NCBI GenBank assembly: GCA_022824225.1
Contig: JAJEAH010000025.1
Location: 1 to 43,549, forward strand
Direction: 5' to 3'
Length of the DNA stretch: 43,549 bases
Origin: Chloroflexota bacterium
GTDB taxonomy: Bacteria > Chloroflexota > UBA11872 > VXOZ01
Shown: in pieces, positions 25,758-33,384 of the stretch
How positions within the stretch are numbered: the first letter of the stretch is position 1
How the letters are laid out: each line of letters begins with the position of its first letter
Position numbers and translations under genes: made by a program
Notes under the pieces: model-generated
Database searches by the model: none
Told to the model about the DNA's origin: nothing
The model's input: only the letters and a program-made list of their open reading frames with translations

Positions 25758-26369
25758 CTACGGCTTGCGGGCGATCATGCGGTTCACCGCGTGTTGATGC
25801 GGAATGCCGCCGGACATGCAGTCAAAGACCTCTTCCGCGCAGTACTCAATTCGCCAATCATGGTAAAGCGTGAGGAGTTCGCCCGATAGCCAGGGCTCGG
25901 CGCCGGGATCACTGTCGGGCGCTTTGCCGATAAATGGCTTACGCACGAAGAGGGAGAATACGTTCAGGCCGCCCGCAGTCGTGCGCCGCTTAAAGTGGGT
26001 AAAGACTTCCTGCCGCAGATTGCGGGGGATGAGGTGGAAGACGCCCGTGGAGAACAGGATGCCAAAGTCCTGTTCCAGCCTGTGCTCATTCATGTCGGCC
26101 TGAAAGACCGAGATTGGGACCTGCACCGCTTTGGCAAGGCGTTCCGTCTTGGCCACCCCCTCCGCCGATTCATCAAATGCGGTTACGCCATAGCCGCTGT
26201 GGGCGAAGAATACCGCGTTCCTGCCTTCCCCACAGCCAATATCAAGCAGAGACACCGCCCGATCGGGCGGTATGAGTTGCAGGACTTGGTGGCAAATGGC
26301 CGACGGCTTGGTGCCCCAATAGTACCCTTGACCCGCGTACCGTTCATCGTACGAGGATGCTTGAGCCAT
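25758..26369 (-). CDS. Class I SAM-dependent methyltransferase, TehB-like
   Basis: The start is ATG 26369, preceded by AGGGGAG. The 203-aa protein shows SAM motif I LDIGCGEGRNAVF, the acidic end of strand 2 (AFDESAEG), ADMN and the FSTGVFHLI segment. NVFSLFVRKPFI is close to TehB-type proteins linked to tellurite resistance; most such relatives methylate unknown small molecules. It lies 100 bp downstream of the exporter permease on the same strand and may be the last gene of that operon, but the two need not work together. Confidence 0.85.
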   Translation of the reverse strand: MAQASSYDERYAGQGYYWGTKPSAICHQVLQLIPPDRAVSLLDIGCGEGRNAVFFAHSGYGVTAFDESAEGVAKTERLAKAVQVPISVFQADMNEHRLEQDFGILFSTGVFHLIPRNLRQEVFTHFKRRTTAGGLNVFSLFVRKPFIGKAPDSDPGAEPWLSGELLTLYHDWRIEYCAEEVFDCMSGGIPHQHAVNRMIARKP

Positions 26370-26468
26370 CTTCGCTCCCCTCTTGACGACAGAAGTCACT
26401 GCACCTTCGCTCTGTGGCAGTGTGACTTGCTTCAAAACCACCGCAGCATCGGGCAGAAGAAGACCCCC

Positions 26469-27725
26469 TTACTCGTAGCGCAGAGCTTGGATTGGGTCCA
26501 GCCGGGCGGCCCGGTTTGCGGGATAGATTCCGAAGAAGATACCCACCGTTGCCGCCACGCTAACGGCCAGCACAATGATGTCCAGCGTCACCGCGGTCTG
26601 GAGGCTCTCGCCATCCGGGCCCAGCGGAAGTTGCGAGATGCCAAATGAGATCAGCCCGCCGAGCAGGATGCCGAGGATTCCGCCCAGCACACTTACCACC
26701 ACGCTTTCCACCAAGAACTGCACCAGGATGTCACGACGCTTGGCGCCCACCGCCTTGCGGATGCCGATTTCGCGGGTGCGCTCCGTAACGGATACCAGCA
26801 TGATGTTCATGATCCCGATGCCGCCAACCAGCAGGGATATTCCCGCGATGGCGCCCAGGAAGAGCGTGAAGACGCCGATGGCCGCGCTCACCGCCTCGAT
26901 CAGGTCTTTGGGACTCATGATGATGAAGTCATCATCGGCGTCATCGGCGATTTCATGACGTTCGCGCAGGATCGAGCGAATACTGGCCGCGCCGGCATCT
27001 ATCGTCTCTTCACGCTCATCCACCAACTTGACACTGATGGAGTTGACGGGCCGCTCGCCCTCCGGCGTGACCCAGCGGCTCAGGCGCGCTTGCGCAGTCG
27101 TGATCGGGATGAATACCAAGTCGTCCGGACTGCCGCCGAACGCGCCGCCGCCTTGTTCCTCCAGCACGCCAATGACGTGCAGCCGCAGATTGTCCGCCCG
27201 GATCGTCTGGTCTATGGGATCGTCATCCGGGAACAGGTTGGCGGCAACCGTAGCGCCGAGCACGGCCACGGCGGCCCGGGAAGAAAGGTCGGATTCCGTA
27301 AGAGTGTCGCCGAACGCAATAGTCAGATTGTTCACGGGCATATAGCTGGGCGTTACGCCTTGCACGGTAACGCGCGTATCGCCGCTTTCCGCGACCACAC
27401 TCAAATTGCGGCTGTTGCCAACCGCCGCGACGCCCACGACCGTGCCGTCCCACGTGAGTTCCTCGAGAGCCAACGAATCTTCATACGTTAGTTGTCGAAT
27501 TGGGTCTTCATCGTCGGAGCCGCCGGGACGCCCGCTAAAGATGAAGAGCACGTTGGTGCCGGCTGCCTGCAGCTCCGCCGTGATCTGCTTTTCCACGCCG
27601 CGGCCGATGGACATGAGCGCGGTGACCGACGCCACGCCGATGATCATGCCCAGCAACGTCAAGCTCGTCCGCAGCTTATTGGCGGCCAGTGCGCTGATGG
27701 CGACTTTCAGCGTTGCGAATCTCAC
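26469..27725 (-). CDS. MacB-type ABC transporter permease (FtsX-like domain)
   Basis: The 418-aa protein has a first membrane segment (about 20-40) after [20 protein letters not shown], a large extracytoplasmic MacB core domain (about 45-270) and three C-terminal segments in the FtsX fold (about 285-310, 335-365, 380-405), with the conserved [17 protein letters not shown] loop. The GTG start overlaps the ATPase stop in the sequence GTGA, so translation is coupled. It forms a tripartite unit with the ATPase and the HlyD-type adaptor. As in the YknXYZ systems of monoderm bacteria, no TolC partner is present. Confidence 0.93.
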   Translation of the reverse strand: MRFATLKVAISALAANKLRTSLTLLGMIIGVASVTALMSIGRGVEKQITAELQAAGTNVLFIFSGRPGGSDDEDPIRQLTYEDSLALEELTWDGTVVGVAAVGNSRNLSVVAESGDTRVTVQGVTPSYMPVNNLTIAFGDTLTESDLSSRAAVAVLGATVAANLFPDDDPIDQTIRADNLRLHVIGVLEEQGGGAFGGSPDDLVFIPITTAQARLSRWVTPEGERPVNSISVKLVDEREETIDAGAASIRSILRERHEIADDADDDFIIMSPKDLIEAVSAAIGVFTLFLGAIAGISLLVGGIGIMNIMLVSVTERTREIGIRKAVGAKRRDILVQFLVESVVVSVLGGILGILLGGLISFGISQLPLGPDGESLQTAVTLDIIVLAVSVAATVGIFFGIYPANRAARLDPIQALRYE

Positions 27726-28666
27726 CGGCGCGTCTCCAAGGGGGACGTTACCGTCGGCGTTGAAGGCTCATTCGCCGCCGCAGTTGGGCCGGAGGCGTCC
27801 GCTGAGGCAGCAGGAGCGTCCGCTGAGGCAGCGGTATCCATGCCTTTCTCGCCGCGCTCCTCGGCCTCGATGCGGCCGTCCATCATGCGGACGATCCGGT
27901 TCGTCTGGCGGGCAATCTCATCTTCGTGTGTGATGAAGACGACGGTAATGCCTCGTTCGCTATTCAGCCGCAGCAAGAGGCCCATCAACTCTTCGCTCGT
28001 GCGGGAGTCCAGGTTGCCGGTCGGCTCATCGGCCAGAATGATGGCCGGATCGGTGACCAGGGCCCGGGCGATGGCCACGCGCTGTTGCTGACCGCCGGAA
28101 AGTTCTGTCGGCTTGTGGGACATCCGGTCCTCCAAGCCTACGGCGATCAAGGCCTCTCTGGCCCGGTCGCGCCAGCTTGCGCCGCCCCGTTGCAGCATGA
28201 GGTCGCGCGCCATACCGACCCGCTCCTGGGCATCGGGCACACCGGCGGCGCCTCCGACGGGCGCTCCTGCCTGCGCGCGCCGCGCCGCCTTGCCGCCGGG
28301 GCTCCCGCCGCCGTAGAGGAGCGGCAGTTCCACCTGCTCCAGGGCGCTGACCCGGGGCAGCAGGTTGAATGACTGGAAGACGAAGCCAATCTGCCGATTG
28401 CGAATTTCGGCCAGTCGATTGTCGTTGAGCGTGCTGACGTCTTCGCCGTCCAGCAGGTATTCGCCGCCGTCCGGCCGGTCCAAACACCCCAAGATATTCA
28501 TCAGGGTGGACTTGCCGGAACCCGAAGGGCCCGTAATCGCCAAGAGTTCCCCGCGGCTGATTTGCACCGAGACACCGTCCAGGGCATGTATCTCAGAGTC
28601 GCCCATGACATAGGTCTTTCTGAGGTTGTTCGTTTCGATTACGGTCTCAGGCATGTGATATTCCAT
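27722..28666 (-). CDS. MacB-type ABC transporter ATPase with internal insert and long tail
   Basis: The 314-aa protein has Walker [11 protein letters not shown]-loop [11 protein letters not shown], signature [10 protein letters not shown], Walker [13 protein letters not shown] and the H-loop THE. Compared with the usual MacB ATPase, about 45 extra residues ([14 protein letters not shown] onward, roughly 122-165) sit between VELPLLYGG and the helix [12 protein letters not shown]. The C-terminus also carries a low-complexity tail with a 7-residue duplication ([14 protein letters not shown]) encoded by a 21-bp direct repeat at 27795-27832. Met5 is an alternative start. It drives export with the permease at 26469. 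Confidence 0.93.
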   Translation of the reverse strand: MEYHMPETVIETNNLRKTYVMGDSEIHALDGVSVQISRGELLAITGPSGSGKSTLMNILGCLDRPDGGEYLLDGEDVSTLNDNRLAEIRNRQIGFVFQSFNLLPRVSALEQVELPLLYGGGSPGGKAARRAQAGAPVGGAAGVPDAQERVGMARDLMLQRGGASWRDRAREALIAVGLEDRMSHKPTELSGGQQQRVAIARALVTDPAIILADEPTGNLDSRTSEELMGLLLRLNSERGITVVFITHEDEIARQTNRIVRMMDGRIEAEERGEKGMDTAASADAPAASADASGPTAAANEPSTPTVTSPLETRR

Positions 28667-28742
28667 CTGCTCGGACGATCTTGACCTAAGTTCATTGTAG
28701 CTTGTGTTGGCTGCGGCGACCGTGTGCCTGCTTGAGCGTGAT

Positions 28743-28870
28743 CACGCCAAAGCGGGTGCCCACCAAAGCGGGTGCCCGCTAGCGCGGGTGCCCGCTAGTG
28801 CAGGTGCCCGCCAACGCGTGGTCACGCTACCGCGTGTGCCCGCTATCGCGGGTGCCCGCTATCGCGTGCG
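28743..28870. repeat. Array of eight 16-bp hairpin units (array B)
   Basis: Eight units of 16 bp with the same 5-4-5-2 design as the array at 9672. The typical unit is CCCGC-TATC-GCGGG-TG (28839). At 28823 the unit reads CACGC-TACC-GCGTG, where a C-to-A change on the left is matched by G-to-T on the right. Most other units have one mismatch. The array separates the adaptor gene from its ATPase gene inside one operon, and its last unit (28855-28870) supplies the stop codon and final codons of the adaptor. Confidence 0.9.
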
Positions 28871-30802
28871 CACGTCGATGCCGCCGCCGCCCAGGGTGCC
28901 GCCTGCCCGCACCGGGATTGCCACCTCTTCCCCTTCGCTCACGCCGCTGATTATTTCCGTCACGTCGCTATCGCGCACGCCGATTTCGACCACGCGCCGC
29001 TCTAGTTCATCTCCCGCCAAGCGCACGTACACCACGCGCTCGTTCTCTTCGCGCCGGATAGCGCGCGTGGGTACCAGGAGCACGTTGTCGCGGCTGGAGA
29101 CTTCCACTGTGGCATTGGCCGAAAGTCCACCGCGCAGGCTTTGTTCCCCAGGGTCCAGCCGGATGGTGATGGGATAGAGCACCACGCCTTGTTCGTCGAT
29201 CGAGGTCGGGGAAATGGTCTCCACCGTGCCGGCAATGATGACGTCCGGTGAGGCGTAGGTGGTCACTTCGGCCTTCTGGCCCACCTGGATTGTCGCGACG
29301 TCGGATTCGTCCACGTTCGCTCGCATTTCGATGCGGTCCGCGCGCACCAGCGTCACCACCTTATTGCCCGCCGTTTGGCCGACGCTGCCCTCGACGGCCG
29401 CCACCAGTCCGGTGAACGGCGCCCGCAGAACGGCGTCCGCCAGATTGCGCTGGGCCTTTTCGAGGTTCAACTGGGCGCGTTCTACCTGGATTTCCTGCAA
29501 CTCGACATCTTGGGCGTTGGCGCCGGTCTGCACGCGCTGCAGGTCTAGCCGCGCCCGCTCCACGTCGTTGCGCGCGCCGGCCAATTCATCCTGATCGGGT
29601 CCGGCTTGCAGGTCTGCCAGAGTCTCTTGGGCGTTTTCCAGGCTGAGCCGTTTGCTTTCCACCTGTTGTTCGGCGGTGGTGAGGTCTTCCTGCGTCGGAT
29701 TGCGCAGGTCATGGAGTTCGCGGCGGGCGATTTCCAGCGACTGCTCGTCGATTTGTACGCGGCGCCGGGCGGAGTCAACATCCTCTTTGGCCGACACTTC
29801 TGCGCTTTCCAAGTCCAGCTCCGCCTTCCTCACCGCAGCCGTCAACTCACCGACTTTCGTGCCCGGCGGCGGGCTATCAGAAAGCTCAGCCTGGCGAATG
29901 CTGATTTCCGGTTCCACGCGTTCCCGGACTTCATTGTAGTTCCGCAGCGCGGAGTCCCGTTCCCTGCGATTGTCATCGCTGTCGTCTTCCTGTACTCTGC
30001 GTTCGGCTCGTTCCCAGTGCTCGCGCGCTTCCTTCAACTCACTTTCGAAGGCGGCGATGTCGGTACGCACCCGCACCTTTTCAGTTTCCACGCGGTTCCG
30101 CGCCATGTTCAACGCGTTTTCCGCCGCCAGCAGCGTTGCCTCACTGCCTCCGGCCTCAAGGGCCTGTACTGCGGCTTGGGCCTGCGCAAACGCGCTTTCG
30201 GCATTGGCTACTTTGTTCTGGGCTGCCTGAACGGCGCTGGGGCCGGGATTCCGCAGGTTCTCCAACGACTTCACGGCTTCGTCATAAGCCACCTGCGCGC
30301 TCTTCACGTTGGCTTCCGCCTGGTTTATTTCATGTTGCGTCGGGCCCTGCTCCACGTCTGCCAGGCGCGTTTCCGCCTCCAACAGGGCAAGCTCCGCCTT
30401 GCGCACATCCTCCGTAGCCGCCGGCGCCAGCAGTTTCTCCAGATTGAGCTCGGCCGTGCGCAAATTCGTCTGTTCGCGGCGCACCGCGTCTTGGAGTTCG
30501 GTATCGTCCAGATAGGCTAGTGGATCGCCCTCCGCTACTGCATCGCCTACGGCTACCGCGAGTTCTTCCAGGTCCCCCGTTACCGAGAAAGCCAGGTCCA
30601 CCTGATCGGGATAGACGATGTTGCCTGAAGCGTTTACGGTGGTCAAGATGGTACCGCGCGTGACCGGCACGAATTCGTTTTGCTCAACCATCGGCGCGGC
30701 CTCGGTGTCACCACCCAGGAACCGCTGGACCGCAATTCTGCCAAGGAACACGAGCGCTATTACAATGAGAACCAGGATTGCGATCTTCTGCCATCTAGCC
30801 AC
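28859..30802 (-). CDS. HlyD/MacA-family efflux adaptor with very long coiled coil
   Basis: The 647-aa protein has one N-terminal membrane segment (about 7-26), the split lipoyl/barrel part (about 45-100, VNASGNIVYPDQVDLAFSVTG), a helical region of about 350 residues (100-455) with continuous heptad-like Glu/Ala/Leu/Arg patterns, and the closing half of the lipoyl and beta-barrel domains (LRAPFTGLVAAVEGSVGQ, about 460-480, and IRREENERVVYV). MacA adaptors are usually 370-400 residues, so the hairpin region is extended. It delivers substrate to or gates the MacB-type pair downstream. An extended -10 box at 30932-30940 may start this operon. Confidence 0.9.
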   Translation of the reverse strand: MARWQKIAILVLIVIALVFLGRIAVQRFLGGDTEAAPMVEQNEFVPVTRGTILTTVNASGNIVYPDQVDLAFSVTGDLEELAVAVGDAVAEGDPLAYLDDTELQDAVRREQTNLRTAELNLEKLLAPAATEDVRKAELALLEAETRLADVEQGPTQHEINQAEANVKSAQVAYDEAVKSLENLRNPGPSAVQAAQNKVANAESAFAQAQAAVQALEAGGSEATLLAAENALNMARNRVETEKVRVRTDIAAFESELKEAREHWERAERRVQEDDSDDNRRERDSALRNYNEVRERVEPEISIRQAELSDSPPPGTKVGELTAAVRKAELDLESAEVSAKEDVDSARRRVQIDEQSLEIARRELHDLRNPTQEDLTTAEQQVESKRLSLENAQETLADLQAGPDQDELAGARNDVERARLDLQRVQTGANAQDVELQEIQVERAQLNLEKAQRNLADAVLRAPFTGLVAAVEGSVGQTAGNKVVTLVRADRIEMRANVDESDVATIQVGQKAEVTTYASPDVIIAGTVETISPTSIDEQGVVLYPITIRLDPGEQSLRGGLSANATVEVSSRDNVLLVPTRAIRREENERVVYVRLAGDELERRVVEIGVRDSDVTEIISGVSEGEEVAIPVRAGGTLGGGGIDVRTR

Positions 30803-30931
30803 TGTAGCGACTCCATGCTGGATCGAATTACCGAATCGTTCGAAAGTTTGGGTTGGGTACTGCTACCGCCGCAAGCGGCTACCGCAAACAAGCGTCCGCG
30901 GCGAGAAACTACAGACTCGTACTATTGTTGT

Positions 30932-30940
30932 ATTATAACA
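30932..30940 (-). promoter_or_regulatory. Candidate extended -10 promoter of the exporter operon
   Basis: The minus strand reads TGTTATAAT: a perfect TATAAT box with the TGn extension. It lies 130 bp upstream of the adaptor start codon in an AT-rich pocket of an otherwise GC-rich region. The -35 region (CCCAGG) does not match consensus, which extended -10 promoters tolerate. Confidence 0.45.
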
Positions 30941-31081
30941 GTCAACTCTGCGCGCCTGGGCAAACAGCGGGCCCTACTGCCCTGCCACGCTCAGACGCGT
31001 ACACGCGCCGGATCGGGTTCGCCCACTGCCTTACTTACTAGCATAGAATATACATTCACAAATGACAACTCAGATGCCTGT

Positions 31082-31098
31082 GGAATTGCTGCAATTCC
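31082..31098. promoter_or_regulatory. Perfect 17-bp palindrome, candidate operator
   Basis: GGAATTGC and GCAATTCC are exact inverted copies around a single T. The site is 95 bp before the SDR start codon. TTGCTG within it and CATTAT at 31110-31115 could form a weak promoter with an 18-bp spacer, which would place the dyad over the -35 box. Confidence 0.5.
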
Positions 31099-31193
31099 GC
31101 CCATTTATTCATTATCTTAAACACTAATATTCACAGATACGACGTGGCTCACGCTTCCGCCCGGTGCGGCGGCGTACCGGAAGGAGAGCGGAC

Positions 31194-31988
31194 ATGACGG
31201 AACAACCCCATACAGGCAGGGCCGCCATCGTAACCGGCGGCAGCCGCGGAATTGGCAAAGCAATCGCCCTGACGTTGTCGCGCCAGGGGGCGGACGTGGC
31301 CCTGGCGGCGCGCACGGCCGGCGAACTCGATGAGACTGCCGCCGCCATCGCCGAGGAGACCGGTCGCCGGATACGCGGGGTTGCCGCCGACGTGACGGAC
31401 CCCAGCGCCATCCGGTCCGCGCTGCATACGGCTTTTGCTGAATTTGGTCGGCTGGACATTCTGGTAGCATGTGCGGGCGGGGGCATTGTCGGCGGCAACC
31501 TGGACGTTCCCGACACGGCCTGGGAGGAGCAGTTCCGGCTCAAGCTGCTCGGCTACATTCGCGCGGCGCGGGATGCGGTGCCCTACATGCGCCGCAGTGG
31601 AGGCGGCGCAATCGTCCTCATTGGCGGCGGCTCGGCGCACGATCCGTCAACGCGGTTGGCAATTGCCAGCGTGATGAACGCCGGACTGTTGGCCTTTACG
31701 AAAACGCTTGCTGACGAAGTGGCCGCCGACGGCATTCGCATCGTGATGGTGAATCCCGGCCTCACGGAAACCGGCTTGATCGACGACATGGCGCAACAGA
31801 ACGAACGCCTGCGCGGCATACCGGCAGCGGAGGCCGCGGCGGAGATGCGCGCGCCAAACCCGTTGGGACGGGTAACGATGCCGGCGGACGTAGCCGAACT
31901 GGTCGCCTTCCTGGCTTCGGACCGCGCGGCGATGGTTACCGGCACGTCCATTGACATAGACGCCGGCGCGCGGCGGGGACTGGCATGA
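31194..31988 (+). CDS. SDR-family protein lacking the catalytic Ser-Tyr-Lys
   Basis: The 264-aa product has the classical SDR cofactor motif TGGSRGIGKAI (about 15-25), DVTDPSAI and the ACAGG equivalent of NNAG. Aligned on the helix NAGLLAFTKTLADEVAADGIR, the usual Tyr-x3-Lys reads Ala-x3-Asn (ASVMN), and the strand that normally carries the catalytic Ser reads VLIGGG. It therefore keeps nucleotide binding but not the standard catalytic residues. Some annotated SDRs in other bacteria share such changes. AAGGAG precedes the ATG at 31194. It may be co-transcribed with rmuC, 98 bp downstream. Confidence 0.88.
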   Translation: MTEQPHTGRAAIVTGGSRGIGKAIALTLSRQGADVALAARTAGELDETAAAIAEETGRRIRGVAADVTDPSAIRSALHTAFAEFGRLDILVACAGGGIVGGNLDVPDTAWEEQFRLKLLGYIRAARDAVPYMRRSGGGAIVLIGGGSAHDPSTRLAIASVMNAGLLAFTKTLADEVAADGIRIVMVNPGLTETGLIDDMAQQNERLRGIPAAEAAAEMRAPNPLGRVTMPADVAELVAFLASDRAAMVTGTSIDIDAGARRGLA

Positions 31989-32086
31989 CGGCGGCCGGCA
32001 TCCGGCTGCCCCGCAACCATGGCCCGCGTGGCGTGGACTACGCAATCCGGCTCACGGCGACCGGCTAGCGCTCTGGGGACACGAGA

Positions 32087-33280
32087 ATGGACACAACTTC
32101 GCTCGCGGTCGGCGGACTGGCAGGCCTGCTGATCGGGCTTGCCCTGGCCGCGGCGTTCGGCTTGTGGCACAGGTTTACCGCCGGGACGTTGGAAGAACGT
32201 TTGCGCGCGGACAATGCGCAAGCCCAACAAGCGCACGCGGAACAACTGCTGGCGCAAGTGTCCGGCCAGTTCGGCAAGCTCTCGCTGGAAGCCCTCAATC
32301 AGAGCACGAGCCAACTCGTGGAAATCGCCAAGACCCAGCTTGGCGCGCAACAAGCCCAGCAATCCCAGGAGTTCGAAAGCAAGAAAAGCCTAATCGACCA
32401 GCAACTCGATCAGATGGGCCAGACGCTGGAGCAGGTGCGCACGCTCATGACCGACGTGCAGGCGCAAAGCGGCGCCAAGCTGAGCGCCCTGACCACGGAA
32501 ATCCGCAATACCGCCGACCAGACCAAGCGCCTGACGGACACCACAAACTCGCTGCGGGAAACGCTGGCGAATAGCCGCGCCCGGGGCGCGTGGGGCGAGC
32601 GCATGGCCGAAGACGTGCTGCACGCCGCCGGTATGCTGCCCAACATCCACTACACCAAGCAGTCCGTGACGTCGGCGGGGACCCGGCCCGACTTCACGTT
32701 CAAGTTGCCCAAAGACCTGCGGCTCAACATGGACGTCAAGTTTCCGCTGGATAACTACCTGCGCGCGTTGGAAGCGGAATCCGACAGCGAACAGGAGACC
32801 TTTCAGCAGCAGTTCATCCGCGACGTGCGCGGCCACGTGAAAGCCGTGACGTCCAGGGAGTACATCGACGCCGCGTCAAACACCGTGGATTGCGTTCTGC
32901 TGTTCATCCCCCTGGAACAGGTGTACGGCTACATCTTGCAGCGCGACCGCACACTGTTGGAGGATAGTCTTCAGAGCCGCGTCGTGCTCTGCTCGCCTTT
33001 CAGTCTCTTTGGCGTCCTCAGCGTCATTCGCCAAGCGGCGGAGGTCTTCTCACTCCAGCAGACGGCGGGGGAGATCCTCGATCTGCTCGAGCAATTTACC
33101 AAAGAGTGGTCGCGCTACGCCGGAGCCTTGGACAAGCTGGAAAGAGACTTTCAGCGACTCACCAATGACTTCGACACCCTAACCGGCACGCGCCGCCGGG
33201 GCATGGAACGGCAAATCGTCAAGCTGGAAGCCTTGAAAACCGCCGAGAACGCCACCAGCCTGGAGGAGCAGGAGGAGTGA
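32087..33280 (+). CDS. rmuC: DNA recombination protein RmuC homologue
   Basis: RmuC limits recombination between inverted repeats in E. coli and is thought to have a nuclease-like core. The 397-aa protein has an N-terminal membrane anchor (about 6-27), a long coiled coil (35-165) and the RmuC core with RGAWGERMAEDVL, GTRPDFTFKLP, MDVKFPLDNYLR and LFIPLEQVYGYIL. All family landmarks are present and the length is near normal. The ribosome site is weak. It converges on topA with 104 bp between. In a region so rich in inverted repeats its presence is fitting, though no direct link is shown. Confidence 0.93.
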   Translation: MDTTSLAVGGLAGLLIGLALAAAFGLWHRFTAGTLEERLRADNAQAQQAHAEQLLAQVSGQFGKLSLEALNQSTSQLVEIAKTQLGAQQAQQSQEFESKKSLIDQQLDQMGQTLEQVRTLMTDVQAQSGAKLSALTTEIRNTADQTKRLTDTTNSLRETLANSRARGAWGERMAEDVLHAAGMLPNIHYTKQSVTSAGTRPDFTFKLPKDLRLNMDVKFPLDNYLRALEAESDSEQETFQQQFIRDVRGHVKAVTSREYIDAASNTVDCVLLFIPLEQVYGYILQRDRTLLEDSLQSRVVLCSPFSLFGVLSVIRQAAEVFSLQQTAGEILDLLEQFTKEWSRYAGALDKLERDFQRLTNDFDTLTGTRRRGMERQIVKLEALKTAENATSLEEQEE

Positions 33281-33384
33281 GGGACTCCGCGCGGCGAGCC
33301 GCACGTCTGCGCCTGCACGCGCCATGCCACGGCCACGGGCCGCGCCCACGGGCTGCAACCGCCCCCACGGCAGCGGGGAAGAGT

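Larger units (their letters stand above)
30803..31193. other. Divergent regulatory region
   Basis: This 391-bp gap lies between the divergent exporter operon and the SDR/rmuC pair. It is AT-rich in two places: around 30925-30945 (minus promoter candidate) and 31025-31140 (probably the plus promoter). It also holds the palindrome at 31082-31098. No gene is seen. Confidence 0.5.

Noticed and set aside
29606-30520. 304-codon frame on the plus strand
   Set aside because: It is antisense to the long coiled-coil adaptor; its apparent Leu/Phe/Arg-rich content reflects the complementary strand of Glu/Ala/Leu codons.
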